Positions 1-6,254 of a stretch of DNA of 7,961 bases are shown here, piece after piece. The first letter of the stretch is position 1. Each line of letters begins with the position of its first letter. Source of the DNA: CAYMST01 sp964393115 (GTDB lineage Bacteria > Bacteroidota > Bacteroidia > Cytophagales > Cyclobacteriaceae); contig CAYMST010000219.1 of assembly GCA_964393115.1 (NCBI GenBank), positions 1-7,961 of the forward strand. Reading direction: 5' to 3'. Below the pieces are notes generated by a model, which ran no database searches, was not told the DNA's origin, and saw only the letters and a program-made list of their open reading frames with translations. The translations under genes and the position numbers were made by a program.

Positions 1-62
1 AATTACACAAAAGAGTTGATTTCAACAGCGTATTGCTAGATTTTGTAGCAGCTCTTAAATAG
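1..62 (+). CDS. Possible C-terminal end of a gene entering from the left edge (partial)
   Basis: Reading from base 3, nineteen sense codons run to a TAG at 60-62. The peptide ends in VDFNSVLLDFVAALK, which has the amphipathic look of a real helical C-terminus. The other two plus-strand frames are less protein-like over the same bases. Too little is present to name a family. Because the next several hundred bases look like decayed coding sequence, this could also be part of a relic rather than an intact neighbouring gene. Sequence to the left of the window would settle it. Confidence 0.25.
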   Translation, partial: LHKRVDFNSVLLDFVAALK

Positions 63-158
63 ACCTTATAAAATAAAAGCCTCTTTTCTGTGAAGTTAGA
101 TACCAAAGATTGTCATTAAGTAATGCAATCTTACCTCATCAGGATGAATAACAATTGA

Positions 159-787
159 TTTTATAAAAACAATATTTGTCATATGGTCGATGATGGTATA
201 CATGCCTCTATCTGGTATTTTGAAGATTTTTATACAATTGGTGCAGAGCAATGGATTAAGATTGGTCCTAACCAGCCTTGAAACAACTGGCTGAATAGTG
301 TAGTGTGAATGTAATTTGCCCTGTTAAATAACAGGTTTTTATCTGGAATTTTGTCTGTTATTGAGACGAAAGAAGTAGAATCTGTTGTTATAGAATTACT
401 TTTGAACAATATGGACGCTTAGAAATACTCACCGAGCGCGTCTTCGACAAGGCATAACTTTTCTTTCGGCCCTTAAACTATTAATATGAAAATGAGCTTC
501 CCCTGACCTATGAAAAGCGGTTGTGCAATATTTACGGTTTTGAATGTTGTTGATCTATGAGAGGTGTGCGATTCGGTGAAGAACTGTGACCTAAAAGAAA
601 TATTACAATAGTTAAAAGGAAGAGAATAATATTAAGCTATTGTCGATTGTGCCATCTACAATGATTTAGGGTTTTTGAAATGCTTTAAGGCCCTAGTACT
701 ATAGAGGAAAACATTTGGGTAAAAAACAAAATACTTATTAAATATCCTGGTAAAACCAATTGGGTGCGGGAAAAGATGTTGATGTAA
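159..787 (+). pseudogene. Decayed, unidentified plus-strand gene relic(s)
   Basis: No open frame of useful length exists here, yet several short stretches on one strand read like real protein in shifting frames. Bases 159-281 read through a run containing VDDGIHASIWYFEDFY and then AEQWIKIGPN before a TGA. Bases 401-553 read FEQYGRLEILTERVFDKA, a TAA at 455, a few residues, a TAA at 482, then YENELPLTYEKRLCNIYGFE to a TGA at 551. Near 590-690 a frame with several stops reads LKEILQ, then AIVDCAIYNDLGFLKCFKA. Bases 689-787 read IEENIWVKNKILIKYPG and then KTNWVREKM before a TAA. The mixture of well-composed peptide, in-frame TAA/TAG codons and apparent frameshifts is what an old pseudogene looks like. 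I do not recognise the family and cannot say whether one gene or several are represented. The limits are approximate, and chance coding-like reading of noncoding DNA is the main alternative. Confidence 0.35.
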
Positions 788-901
788 TGCATTGAAACCT
801 ATTCCTACGCACTTTGATTATGTGTTCTTGGTGCGGTTTTGAAGGAGTCTTTTAAGTTAAGTACGGGTTTTATTTTTAAGATAAGAAAAGATATCGATAC
901 A

Positions 902-932
902 ATTCTCTTTTATTTGCTGTAAATATGAGAAT
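902..932. other. Imperfect AT-rich stem-loop
   Basis: ATTCTC at 902-907 pairs with GAGAAT at 927-932, and TATTT at 911-915 pairs with AAATA at 921-925 around a GCTGT loop. A small internal loop separates the two helices (three bases on the left, one on the right). No T-tract follows, so it is not an intrinsic terminator. It may be only a by-product of AT-richness between the decayed region and the next gene. Confidence 0.25.
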
Positions 933-936
933 AATT

Positions 937-981
937 CAAAACCAATAAATCCAAGTGATGAATTGATTTTGTGGGTTTTTT
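937..981 (+). terminator. Weak terminator-like hairpin followed by a T-run
   Basis: CAAAACCAAT at 937-946 can pair with ATTGATTTTG at 962-971 (nine of ten positions) around a 15-base loop. A run of seven T begins at 975. An alternative fold pairs AAATCCA (947-953) with TGGGTTT (972-978), placing the T-run directly after the stem. Either fold is AT-rich and weak. If real, it would end transcription coming from the decayed left region before the 266-residue protein gene. Confidence 0.25.
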
Positions 982-1161
982 TATGTGTTTCATCGTATTT
1001 TTCAGTTTTTGAGTAATAATTGAGTGTTCATATTTTGTTTTTTCACGTAAAATATAAAAATTGAATACCCATAAAATTTCTTTTTCTCTCCAGGGATATA
1101 AGAAATTTCATAAATCACCGCTTGTATGTTATTTTCCTGATAAAAAAGATTTAAAAAGTTC

Positions 1162-1962
1162 ATGTCAATTGCCGAAGTTCAACAGTTAGATTTAGATAAG
1201 AAAGAGTATCGCGTATACAGGCTTAATGGTGTAGATAGACCTATCGTTGCTAGAAAAGGTGGACCAACGTCAGCAGACGTTAAGGAAAAAGAGACTTATC
1301 AGGAATTAAGAAATAATCAAAAAGAATTTGGATTAGCGTCGATGTTGGCGAAGACATTAAGGGATGCTATTCCAGCAAGTATTTCACGTATCAACGAGAA
1401 ATATGCTTCCGGTAAATTAACCGCTCAGTTCCGGGGATTAGCTCAATATGAAGAAGGTGAAACGGGCAAACGTCCCATATTGTTAAGTAAACATGGAGAA
1501 TCACTTTCGGGATTTGAATTTAACTCGAAAAGGCCTTTTTCTGAAGGGTTTGATGTAAAGTATTTTGTGCGGCAAGGTTCTCACAGAGGACATGTGTTGT
1601 TGAATTTCCCAGCTTTCGTACCGTTAAATGCGTTTAAGGTTCCTGAAGGTGCTACGAATTTTAAGGTAAACGCGCAGCTTACAGTAATTTCAGATTACTA
1701 TTTTGATAAGGAGCAAGAGGCATATATTGGGCATAACAAAGATTACAACGGGATGTCTGGATATTTTGAGAGTCCGATGTTACCGGTGCTGAAAATTCCT
1801 ACTCAATCAATTACAACACATCTATCGGCAAATAATGGCAAACCAGTGCCTGAGAAGACTGGATTAGTTTTATTGATGTCATTAAGATTCTTTAGATATC
1901 AAGACTTTCAGTTTTATCAGATGGATGATGAAAGTTCAATGCAAATCACGAAGGTTTTCTAA
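1162..1962 (+). CDS. Conserved-looking hypothetical protein, 266 residues, function unknown
   Basis: I do not recognise a characterised family. The protein has no signal peptide, no hydrophobic membrane segment, and no cysteine or tryptophan, so it is most likely cytoplasmic and soluble. The N-terminal part (about 15-35) reads EYRVYRLNGVDRPIVARKGG. A helical, charged stretch (about 40-82) follows, with RNNQKEFGLASMLAKTLRDA, and then a GKLTAQFR segment (84-91). The C-terminal two thirds are rich in beta-prone and aromatic residues and end in a strand-like KTGLVLLMSLRFFRYQDFQFY. The order (short 'use of the object' strand, helical block, beta-rich tail) loosely resembles DUF6266-type Bacteroidota proteins; this is an impression from memory, not a match. 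The start is the first ATG of the frame, with no clear ribosome binding site, which is usual in this phylum. A DUF2721 gene begins 28 bases downstream and may share its transcript. Confidence 0.8.
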   Translation: MSIAEVQQLDLDKKEYRVYRLNGVDRPIVARKGGPTSADVKEKETYQELRNNQKEFGLASMLAKTLRDAIPASISRINEKYASGKLTAQFRGLAQYEEGETGKRPILLSKHGESLSGFEFNSKRPFSEGFDVKYFVRQGSHRGHVLLNFPAFVPLNAFKVPEGATNFKVNAQLTVISDYYFDKEQEAYIGHNKDYNGMSGYFESPMLPVLKIPTQSITTHLSANNGKPVPEKTGLVLLMSLRFFRYQDFQFYQMDDESSMQITKVF

Positions 1963-1990
1963 GCGATTAAAATAGTTGCAAATTTGGAGT

Positions 1991-2377
1991 ATGAAAATTG
2001 ATGTCACTACTCCTGGTTTATTGTTCCCCGCAATATCACTTCTATTTCTGGCTTATACGAATAGGTTTCTTGCCTTAGCGACATTGATAAGAGGCTTGCA
2101 TCAAAAATACCTTACGGAAAAAGGGTGTATTCTAGAAGGCCAGATTCATAATCTGCGAAAGCGATTGGTTTACATAAAACGTATGCAGGCTTATGGACTT
2201 GTTAGCTTTATATGCTGTGTGACTTCAATTGTTTTACTATTTGTTGAATATGATGCTGTCGGAAATATGTTTTTTCTGCTAAGTCTACTCGCGCTGCTCA
2301 TTTCACTCATCTATTCTTTTCTTGAAATTACAATCTCTACTGAAGCGCTGAAGTTAGAGCTTTCGGATATGGAATAG
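1991..2377 (+). CDS. DUF2721 family small membrane protein
   Basis: A 128-residue integral inner-membrane protein whose sequence matches the DUF2721 pattern: an N-terminal TTPGLLFPAISLLFLAYTNR followed by FLALATLIR, a central basic helix with QIHNLRKRLVYIKRMQAYG, and a C-terminal EITISTEALKLELSDME. Hydrophobic segments lie at about 8-22, 67-85 and 91-112, with a charged cytoplasm-type loop at about 33-64. The family has no known biochemical function; members are short membrane proteins scattered through bacteria. I chose the ATG at 1991 because the alternative TTG at 1976 adds five residues (MQIWS) that are not part of the usual family start. The gene lies 28 bases after the 266-residue protein gene on the same strand and probably shares its transcript. 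I see no terminator after it. Confidence 0.85.
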   Translation: MKIDVTTPGLLFPAISLLFLAYTNRFLALATLIRGLHQKYLTEKGCILEGQIHNLRKRLVYIKRMQAYGLVSFICCVTSIVLLFVEYDAVGNMFFLLSLLALLISLIYSFLEITISTEALKLELSDME

Positions 2378-2453
2378 CTTTGTTATTAGCGTTTATTATA
2401 CGTTTAATATTCTTTTGTTTTCTTAATCAATAACTTATTCTTCGCAGAAGCAC

Positions 2454-2483
2454 TTTGAAGTTGGCTTCCGATTCTTATTTTTG
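2454..2483 (+). promoter_or_regulatory. Bacteroidota-type promoter of the transaldolase-transketolase operon
   Basis: TTTG at 2454-2457 is followed after 18 bases by TATTTTTG at 2476-2483, an exact match to the TTTG / TAnnTTTG -33/-7 consensus of the Bacteroidota primary sigma factor. Transcription would start near 2488-2491, leaving a leader of roughly 70 bases before the ATG at 2561. The remaining intergenic sequence (2378-2560) shows no hairpin terminator for the upstream DUF2721 gene and no riboswitch that I can recognise. Confidence 0.55.
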
Positions 2484-2560
2484 CCGTCATTATGTTCGTT
2501 TGATACGATCGACATAGGAAGTATTGAAATAGAACTCACCAAATTAATTTAACAGATAAC

Positions 2561-3214
2561 ATGAAGTTTTTCATTGACACAGCGAATCTTGACCAGATAA
2601 AGGAGGCGAATGATCTGGGTGTATTGGATGGTGTGACCACTAATCCATCTCTTATGGCAAAAGAGGGGATCGGATCTGATCAGGTAATGGCACATTACAA
2701 GGCGATATGTGATATCGTTGATGATAACGTAAGCGCTGAAGTGATTTCCACGGACTTCGATGGTATGATGAAAGAGGGGCGTGAGTTGGCCAAGATCAGT
2801 GATAAGATCGTGGTTAAGGTTCCTATGATAAAGGAAGGTGTAAAGGCCATCAAAGCATTTACTACTGAGGGGATACGTACCAACTGTACGTTAGTGTTTA
2901 ATGCAGGTCAAGCAATACTAGCGGCAAAGGCTGGTGCTTCATACCTGTCTCCATTCTTAGGGAGACTTGATGATATTGGTCATGATGGGATGGATCTTAT
3001 TGAGCAGATTGTGGCTATCTACGATAATTACGGGTACGAAACAGAAGTTTTAGCGGCTTCTATTAGACATAACATGCATTTAATCAAATGCGCGGAAGCA
3101 GGTGCTGACGTAGCTACGTGCCCTTTCAACGTTATTATGGGGTTATTAAACCACCCTTTAACCGATAATGGATTGGCGAAATTTTTGGCTGACCACAAAA
3201 AAGTGAATTCTTAA
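2561..3214 (+). CDS. tal: Transaldolase, short FSA/TalC-type family
   Basis: A cytoplasmic single-domain TIM-barrel aldolase of 217 residues, the usual size for the fsa/talC/mipB family. The start reads MKFFIDTANLDQIKEAN and continues with GVTTNPSLMAKEG. The Schiff-base lysine is K86 in the VVKVPM motif, and SPFLGRLDDIGHDG (130-143) is the family signature loop. Two positions separate transaldolases from E. coli fructose-6-phosphate aldolase: the residue in SAEV is Glu60 here (Gln59 in FSA), and the residue in SPF is Phe132 (Tyr131 in FSA). Both match transaldolases and the B. subtilis enzyme. The likely reaction is sedoheptulose-7-phosphate + glyceraldehyde-3-phosphate to erythrose-4-phosphate + fructose-6-phosphate. 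Database pipelines may still label it fructose-6-phosphate aldolase. It is the first gene of the operon, with the transketolase N-terminal gene starting five bases after its stop. Confidence 0.95.
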   Translation: MKFFIDTANLDQIKEANDLGVLDGVTTNPSLMAKEGIGSDQVMAHYKAICDIVDDNVSAEVISTDFDGMMKEGRELAKISDKIVVKVPMIKEGVKAIKAFTTEGIRTNCTLVFNAGQAILAAKAGASYLSPFLGRLDDIGHDGMDLIEQIVAIYDNYGYETEVLAASIRHNMHLIKCAEAGADVATCPFNVIMGLLNHPLTDNGLAKFLADHKKVNS

Positions 3215-3219
3215 TCATA

Positions 3220-4056
3220 ATGGAGCAAGATTTAAGTAAAGTAGTCTCTCAGGTAAAGAGAGATGTCGTGCGCATGGTGCACAATGCTGGGAGCGGACAT
3301 CCTGGTGGAGCAATTGGCTGCGCGGACCTGTTGGTTTTATTATTCTTTAAAATAATGAAGCACGATAAGGATTTTAAAATGGACGGTAAAGGCGAAGATT
3401 TGTTTTTCCTGTCTAATGGTCATATATCAGCTGTGCTTTATAGCACCATGGCGAGATATGGATATTTCCCGGTTGAGGAACTCAGCACGCATAGAAAGCT
3501 GAACTCAAGGTTACAGGGACATCCGGCTACGCATGAAGGACTACCTGGTGTAAGAATTGCTTCCGGCTCTCTAGGCCAAGGCCTTTCAGTTGCTTGTGGA
3601 GCTGCGCTTACGAAAAAGCTAGATGGCGAGGATACATTTGTATATACGCTTATGGGTGATGGAGAGCAGAATGAAGGTCAAATCTGGGAAGCTGCGATGT
3701 TCGCGCCAATGCAGAAGATTGATAACCTTATTGGCTTTATTGACCATAATGGTATTCAAATCGATGGCAAGACCAAGGATGTCATGGATAACTTGGATTT
3801 GGCTAAGAAATATGAAGCGTTTGGTTGGGAGACATTCACTTGTGATGGGAACAATCTCGAGGAGTTAGAAAAAACGATTCTTGATGCTCAAGCTGCACGA
3901 GGAAATGGTAAGCCGAAGATGGTTGTTATGAATACGGTTATGGGAAGCGGTGTTGACTTCATGATGGGTGATCATCATTGGCACGGTGTTGCGCCCAATG
4001 CAGAGCAAAAGGATAACGCCCTATCGCAACTAGAAGAAACATTAGGAGACTTTTAA
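3220..4056 (+). CDS. tkt: Transketolase, N-terminal (pyrophosphate-binding) subunit
   Basis: A 278-residue protein equal to the first, thiamine-diphosphate pyrophosphate-binding domain of transketolase. It has NAGSGHPGGAIGCADLL (22-38, with His27), SNGHISAVLY (65-74), GSLGQGLSVACGAAL (116-130), and the ThDP motif beginning GDGEQNEGQIWEA (146-158) and ending at IDHNGIQIDG. Asp147 and Asn177 are the expected Mg ligands. A late GDHHWHG (250-256) matches the cofactor-side histidine loop. Full-length transketolase is about 660 residues, so the protein is complete as a subunit and not truncated: the rest is the next gene. It should form a 2+2 complex with that partner and transfer two-carbon ketol units between sugar phosphates in the cytoplasm. 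There is no Shine-Dalgarno; the five-base gap after the transaldolase stop suggests translational coupling. Confidence 0.95.
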   Translation: MEQDLSKVVSQVKRDVVRMVHNAGSGHPGGAIGCADLLVLLFFKIMKHDKDFKMDGKGEDLFFLSNGHISAVLYSTMARYGYFPVEELSTHRKLNSRLQGHPATHEGLPGVRIASGSLGQGLSVACGAALTKKLDGEDTFVYTLMGDGEQNEGQIWEAAMFAPMQKIDNLIGFIDHNGIQIDGKTKDVMDNLDLAKKYEAFGWETFTCDGNNLEELEKTILDAQAARGNGKPKMVVMNTVMGSGVDFMMGDHHWHGVAPNAEQKDNALSQLEETLGDF

Positions 4057-4057
4057 A

Positions 4058-4062
4058 AAGGA
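4058..4062 (+). promoter_or_regulatory. Ribosome binding site fixing the start of the transketolase C-terminal gene
   Basis: AAGGA lies six bases before the ATG at 4069, which is good Shine-Dalgarno spacing. An in-frame TTG at 4063 touches the AAGGA directly and so is a poor start. This argues for a 323-residue product starting MEETVLKTKF. Confidence 0.5.
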
Positions 4063-4068
4063 TTGGAA

Positions 4069-5040
4069 ATGGAAGAAACTGTTTTAAAAACAAAGTTTAC
4101 ATATACTGAAAAGAAAGATACCCGATCCGGTTTTGGTGACGGACTTTTGGAAGTAGCCAAGAAGAATCCTGATGTCGTAGCACTCTGTGCTGACTTAACT
4201 GGTTCTCTTAAAATGGGGGATTTCAAGAAAGAGTTTCCAGAGAGATTCTTTCAAGTGGGTATCGCAGAGGCGAATATGATGGGGGTTGCTGCCGGTTTGA
4301 GTATCGGGGGCAAAATACCATATACAGGTACTTTCGCTAACTTTTCTACTTCAAGAGTGTACGACCAAATCCGTCAATCGATAGCTTATTCTCACAAAAA
4401 TGTGAAGATCTGTGCTTCTCACTCTGGTCTGACATTGGGTGAAGATGGGGCTACTCACCAAGTATTGGAAGACTTGGGGATGATGCGTATGTTGCCCGGT
4501 ATGACGGTGATCAATACATGTGATTATAATCAGACCAAGCAAGCGACGATTGCTATTGCCGATATCGACGGACCGGTGTACTTACGTTTTGGAAGACCTA
4601 AAATGCCAGTCTTTATTCCTGAAGATCGTCCCTTCATAATTGGTAAAGCAGATAAATTGATAGAGGGTAGTGACGTATCTATCTTCTGTACTGGACATAT
4701 GGTGTGGTACGCTGTTGAGGCTCAAGCAGAACTAGAAGCACAAGGAATAAGTGCAGAGATAATTAACATCCATACCATCAAGCCATTGGATGTGGAGGCA
4801 ATATTAACTTCTGTGGCTAAAACGGGTTGTGCTGTTGTGGCCGAAGAACACCAAATAAACGGTGGTCTAGGAGATGCAGTAGCCAATGTTTTAGTTAAAA
4901 ATGATCCTAAGCCACTTGAGATGGTAGCGGTGAACGATACCTTTGGTGAGTCGGGAACTCCTGCTGAGTTACTTAAGAAATATGGCTTAGATACTCCAGA
5001 TATCATTGCTGCCGCTAAAAAGGCGATTAGCAGAAAATAG
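4069..5040 (+). CDS. tkt: Transketolase, C-terminal (pyrimidine-binding) subunit
   Basis: A 323-residue protein carrying the second and third transketolase domains. The pyrimidine-binding domain (about 20-185) includes VGIAEANMMGVAAG, in which Glu67 is the conserved glutamate that activates the thiamine aminopyrimidine, then YTGTFANFSTSR, and ASHSGLTLGEDGATHQ with the substrate-side histidines His118 and His130. The C-terminal transketolase domain (about 195-320) shows CTGHMVWYAVEAQ and VAEEHQINGGLGDAVA. It must pair with the N-terminal subunit encoded 12 bases upstream to make a working active site at the subunit interface. Split transketolases of this kind are known from archaea, thermophiles and many Bacteroidota, so this is an established arrangement rather than a broken gene. 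A strong terminator follows 30 bases after the stop. Confidence 0.95.
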   Translation: MEETVLKTKFTYTEKKDTRSGFGDGLLEVAKKNPDVVALCADLTGSLKMGDFKKEFPERFFQVGIAEANMMGVAAGLSIGGKIPYTGTFANFSTSRVYDQIRQSIAYSHKNVKICASHSGLTLGEDGATHQVLEDLGMMRMLPGMTVINTCDYNQTKQATIAIADIDGPVYLRFGRPKMPVFIPEDRPFIIGKADKLIEGSDVSIFCTGHMVWYAVEAQAELEAQGISAEIINIHTIKPLDVEAILTSVAKTGCAVVAEEHQINGGLGDAVANVLVKNDPKPLEMVAVNDTFGESGTPAELLKKYGLDTPDIIAAAKKAISRK

Positions 5041-5070
5041 CGCTTGTTAATGCTATTCAGGATAGGAATT

Positions 5071-5098
5071 GGCGACCTCATTTGAGGTCGCCTTTTTT
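5071..5098 (+). terminator. Intrinsic terminator of the transaldolase-transketolase operon
   Basis: A perfect GC-rich inverted repeat has GGCGACCTCA at 5071-5080 and its exact reverse complement at 5083-5092, leaving a very tight TT (in practice ATTT) loop. It is followed directly by six T (5093-5098). This is a textbook rho-independent terminator for the plus strand. On the minus strand the same hairpin lies just beyond the pirin stop codon but is followed by AATTCC rather than a T-run, so it should work well in only one direction. Confidence 0.9.
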
Positions 5099-6107
5099 AT
5101 TTTACCTCTTCTTGTCCATCAGCATGCAATGCAAATCTGCCTTTCTTTCTTGGGTGTACATGATCTTTTGAAGGCCACGGCCACCCGCCAAACTCTGTCC
5201 GTTGAAACTTCTGTATGGCTTGTTGGATTTCTTGATTTGAGTTGGCTACGAACGGCCCATACGTAACAGTGGGTTCGTTGATGGGTTTTCCTTGTAGCAT
5301 TAATAGATGACTAGTCCGGTTACCGTTTTTAATGGTTATTTCTTTTTCTGAGAATACATCAATGGCCTTAGTGCCTATTATCTCCTGATCACTAAGGGTA
5401 ATGCCTGCACCATCGAAATAATAAAATGTCCTGTTGATCCCCTCCTGAGTGGGTGGTAAAGTAATGCTGGCATTCGGAGATAATTTTATAGTCCAAACGG
5501 CGATCTTGTTTTCATCATCAGCTGCCCAGGAATTGGGTGGAGGAGAGGGGGGATTTAGTCCGTTCCATTCTCCAGCAATTAAGTGGACTTCTGATTTACT
5601 ACCGTTGGTGTCAGTGATAACATGCACAGGTATGTCTTCGTGCCATAACATTTTGTAATGAGGATCTACTTGCTTATTTTTCTTCGGAAGGTTTAACCAT
5701 ATTTGAAATAGCTCTAGCGTATTCGGTTTCTCTGCATCCAGTAATGGAAACATCTCGGAGTGTTGGACACCTTTACCTGCTGTCATCCATTGTACATCTC
5801 CTTGTCCGAACCTACCAGTTGCTCCTAACGAATCAGAATGATCAGCCATTCCTTGCTTTACGATGGTTATAGTTTCAAAACCACAGTGAGGATGGGCAGG
5901 GAATCCAGGGACTTTGGTGCCGTGGTACATTCTCCAACCATCTTTGCCTTCAAAGTCCTGACCAAGGTTGCGACCTTCAAGTGACGCTTTTGGACCAAGA
6001 TTTTCGCTTCCAGCGGGATAGTGGTCTAAATGGTAAGCACAGAATAGGAATGGGTCTACGGTTTGCCATGGGAATCCCAATGGTCTGATTTGCTTGATTG
6101 CTGTCAT
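5097..6107 (-). CDS. Pirin family bicupin protein
   Basis: A 336-residue cytoplasmic cupin-superfamily protein. The N-terminal cupin holds the pirin metal site: His72 and His74 in FPAHPHCGFETITIVKQG, then His116 and Glu118 in GDVQWMTAGKGVQHSEMF. A conserved NTLELFQIWLNLP and a WNGLNPPSPPPNSWA linker follow. The C-terminal pirin domain contains LLMLQGKPINEP, YGPFVANSNQEIQQA and a TEFGGWPWP tail. The protein is longer than human pirin or E. coli YhhW (about 230-290), mainly through an insertion at about 31-62 with GPKASLEGRNLGQDF and GKDGW, which I recall in a common bacterial pirin subgroup. Known members bind Fe or another divalent metal; some show quercetin dioxygenase activity and others act as regulators or redox sensors. 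The substrate here cannot be told. The stop codon lies inside the T-run of the opposing operon's terminator. The gene is divergent from the HAD gene, 147 bases away. Confidence 0.93.
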   Translation of the reverse strand: MTAIKQIRPLGFPWQTVDPFLFCAYHLDHYPAGSENLGPKASLEGRNLGQDFEGKDGWRMYHGTKVPGFPAHPHCGFETITIVKQGMADHSDSLGATGRFGQGDVQWMTAGKGVQHSEMFPLLDAEKPNTLELFQIWLNLPKKNKQVDPHYKMLWHEDIPVHVITDTNGSKSEVHLIAGEWNGLNPPSPPPNSWAADDENKIAVWTIKLSPNASITLPPTQEGINRTFYYFDGAGITLSDQEIIGTKAIDVFSEKEITIKNGNRTSHLLMLQGKPINEPTVTYGPFVANSNQEIQQAIQKFQRTEFGGWPWPSKDHVHPRKKGRFALHADGQEEVK

Positions 6108-6220
6108 TTCTGTTTTTTCTTAATCAAACAACAAAACAATCGAAAATTAGTTCTCACTTCTTGCTTTATGTGGGTAATCAGAATTCTTTGGTTTTCTGCT
6201 TTTTAATATAGCTTACATTC

Positions 6221-6228
6221 TAGATTTG
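6221..6228 (+). promoter_or_regulatory. Candidate -7 element of the HAD phosphatase promoter
   Basis: TAGATTTG is an exact match to TAnnTTTG. The -33 region about 17 bases upstream has TTTT (6201-6204) rather than TTTG, so the promoter is only half convincing. If used, transcription would begin near 6232-6236, after the possible GTG start at 6231. This supports initiation at the ATG at 6255. Confidence 0.4.
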
Positions 6229-6254
6229 TAGTGATACTTAAAATTAGAGAAGAG

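Larger units (their letters stand above)
788..1161. other. AT-rich gene-free stretch upstream of the 266-residue protein gene
   Basis: No convincing coding frame on either strand. It contains the two weak secondary structures listed separately, and a TTTG at 1034-1037 that lies 18 bases before AAAAATTG (1056-1063). That is only a poor match to the Bacteroidota TTTG / TAnnTTTG promoter, so I do not call a promoter. Nothing else recognisable is visible. Confidence 0.5.

Noticed and set aside
1..1161. Mobile element, integron or CRISPR remnant as the explanation for the broken left region
   Set aside because: I found no terminal inverted repeats, transposase motif, integrase site pair or regularly spaced repeats; decay of an ordinary gene explains the peptide fragments more simply.
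2695..2883. Minus-strand open frame inside the transaldolase gene
   Set aside because: It lies wholly within a clearly coding, motif-complete gene on the other strand and its translation has no recognisable domain; it is a shadow frame.
3220..5040. A transketolase gene broken in two by a frameshift
   Set aside because: The first protein ends at a natural domain boundary, the second has its own ATG with a spaced AAGGA, and split transketolases are an established arrangement; both halves keep all expected catalytic motifs.
4722..5081. Minus-strand open frame of 119 codons across the end of the transketolase C-terminal gene
   Set aside because: It mirrors the conserved transketolase C-terminal domain, crosses the terminator hairpin and has a low-complexity Ser/Ala/Ile-rich translation; no independent signal supports it.
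6108..6230. Promoter for the pirin gene in the divergent intergenic region
   Set aside because: On the minus strand the best -7 candidate is TAATTTTC, one base off consensus, and there is no TTTG at the right distance upstream; not strong enough to list.
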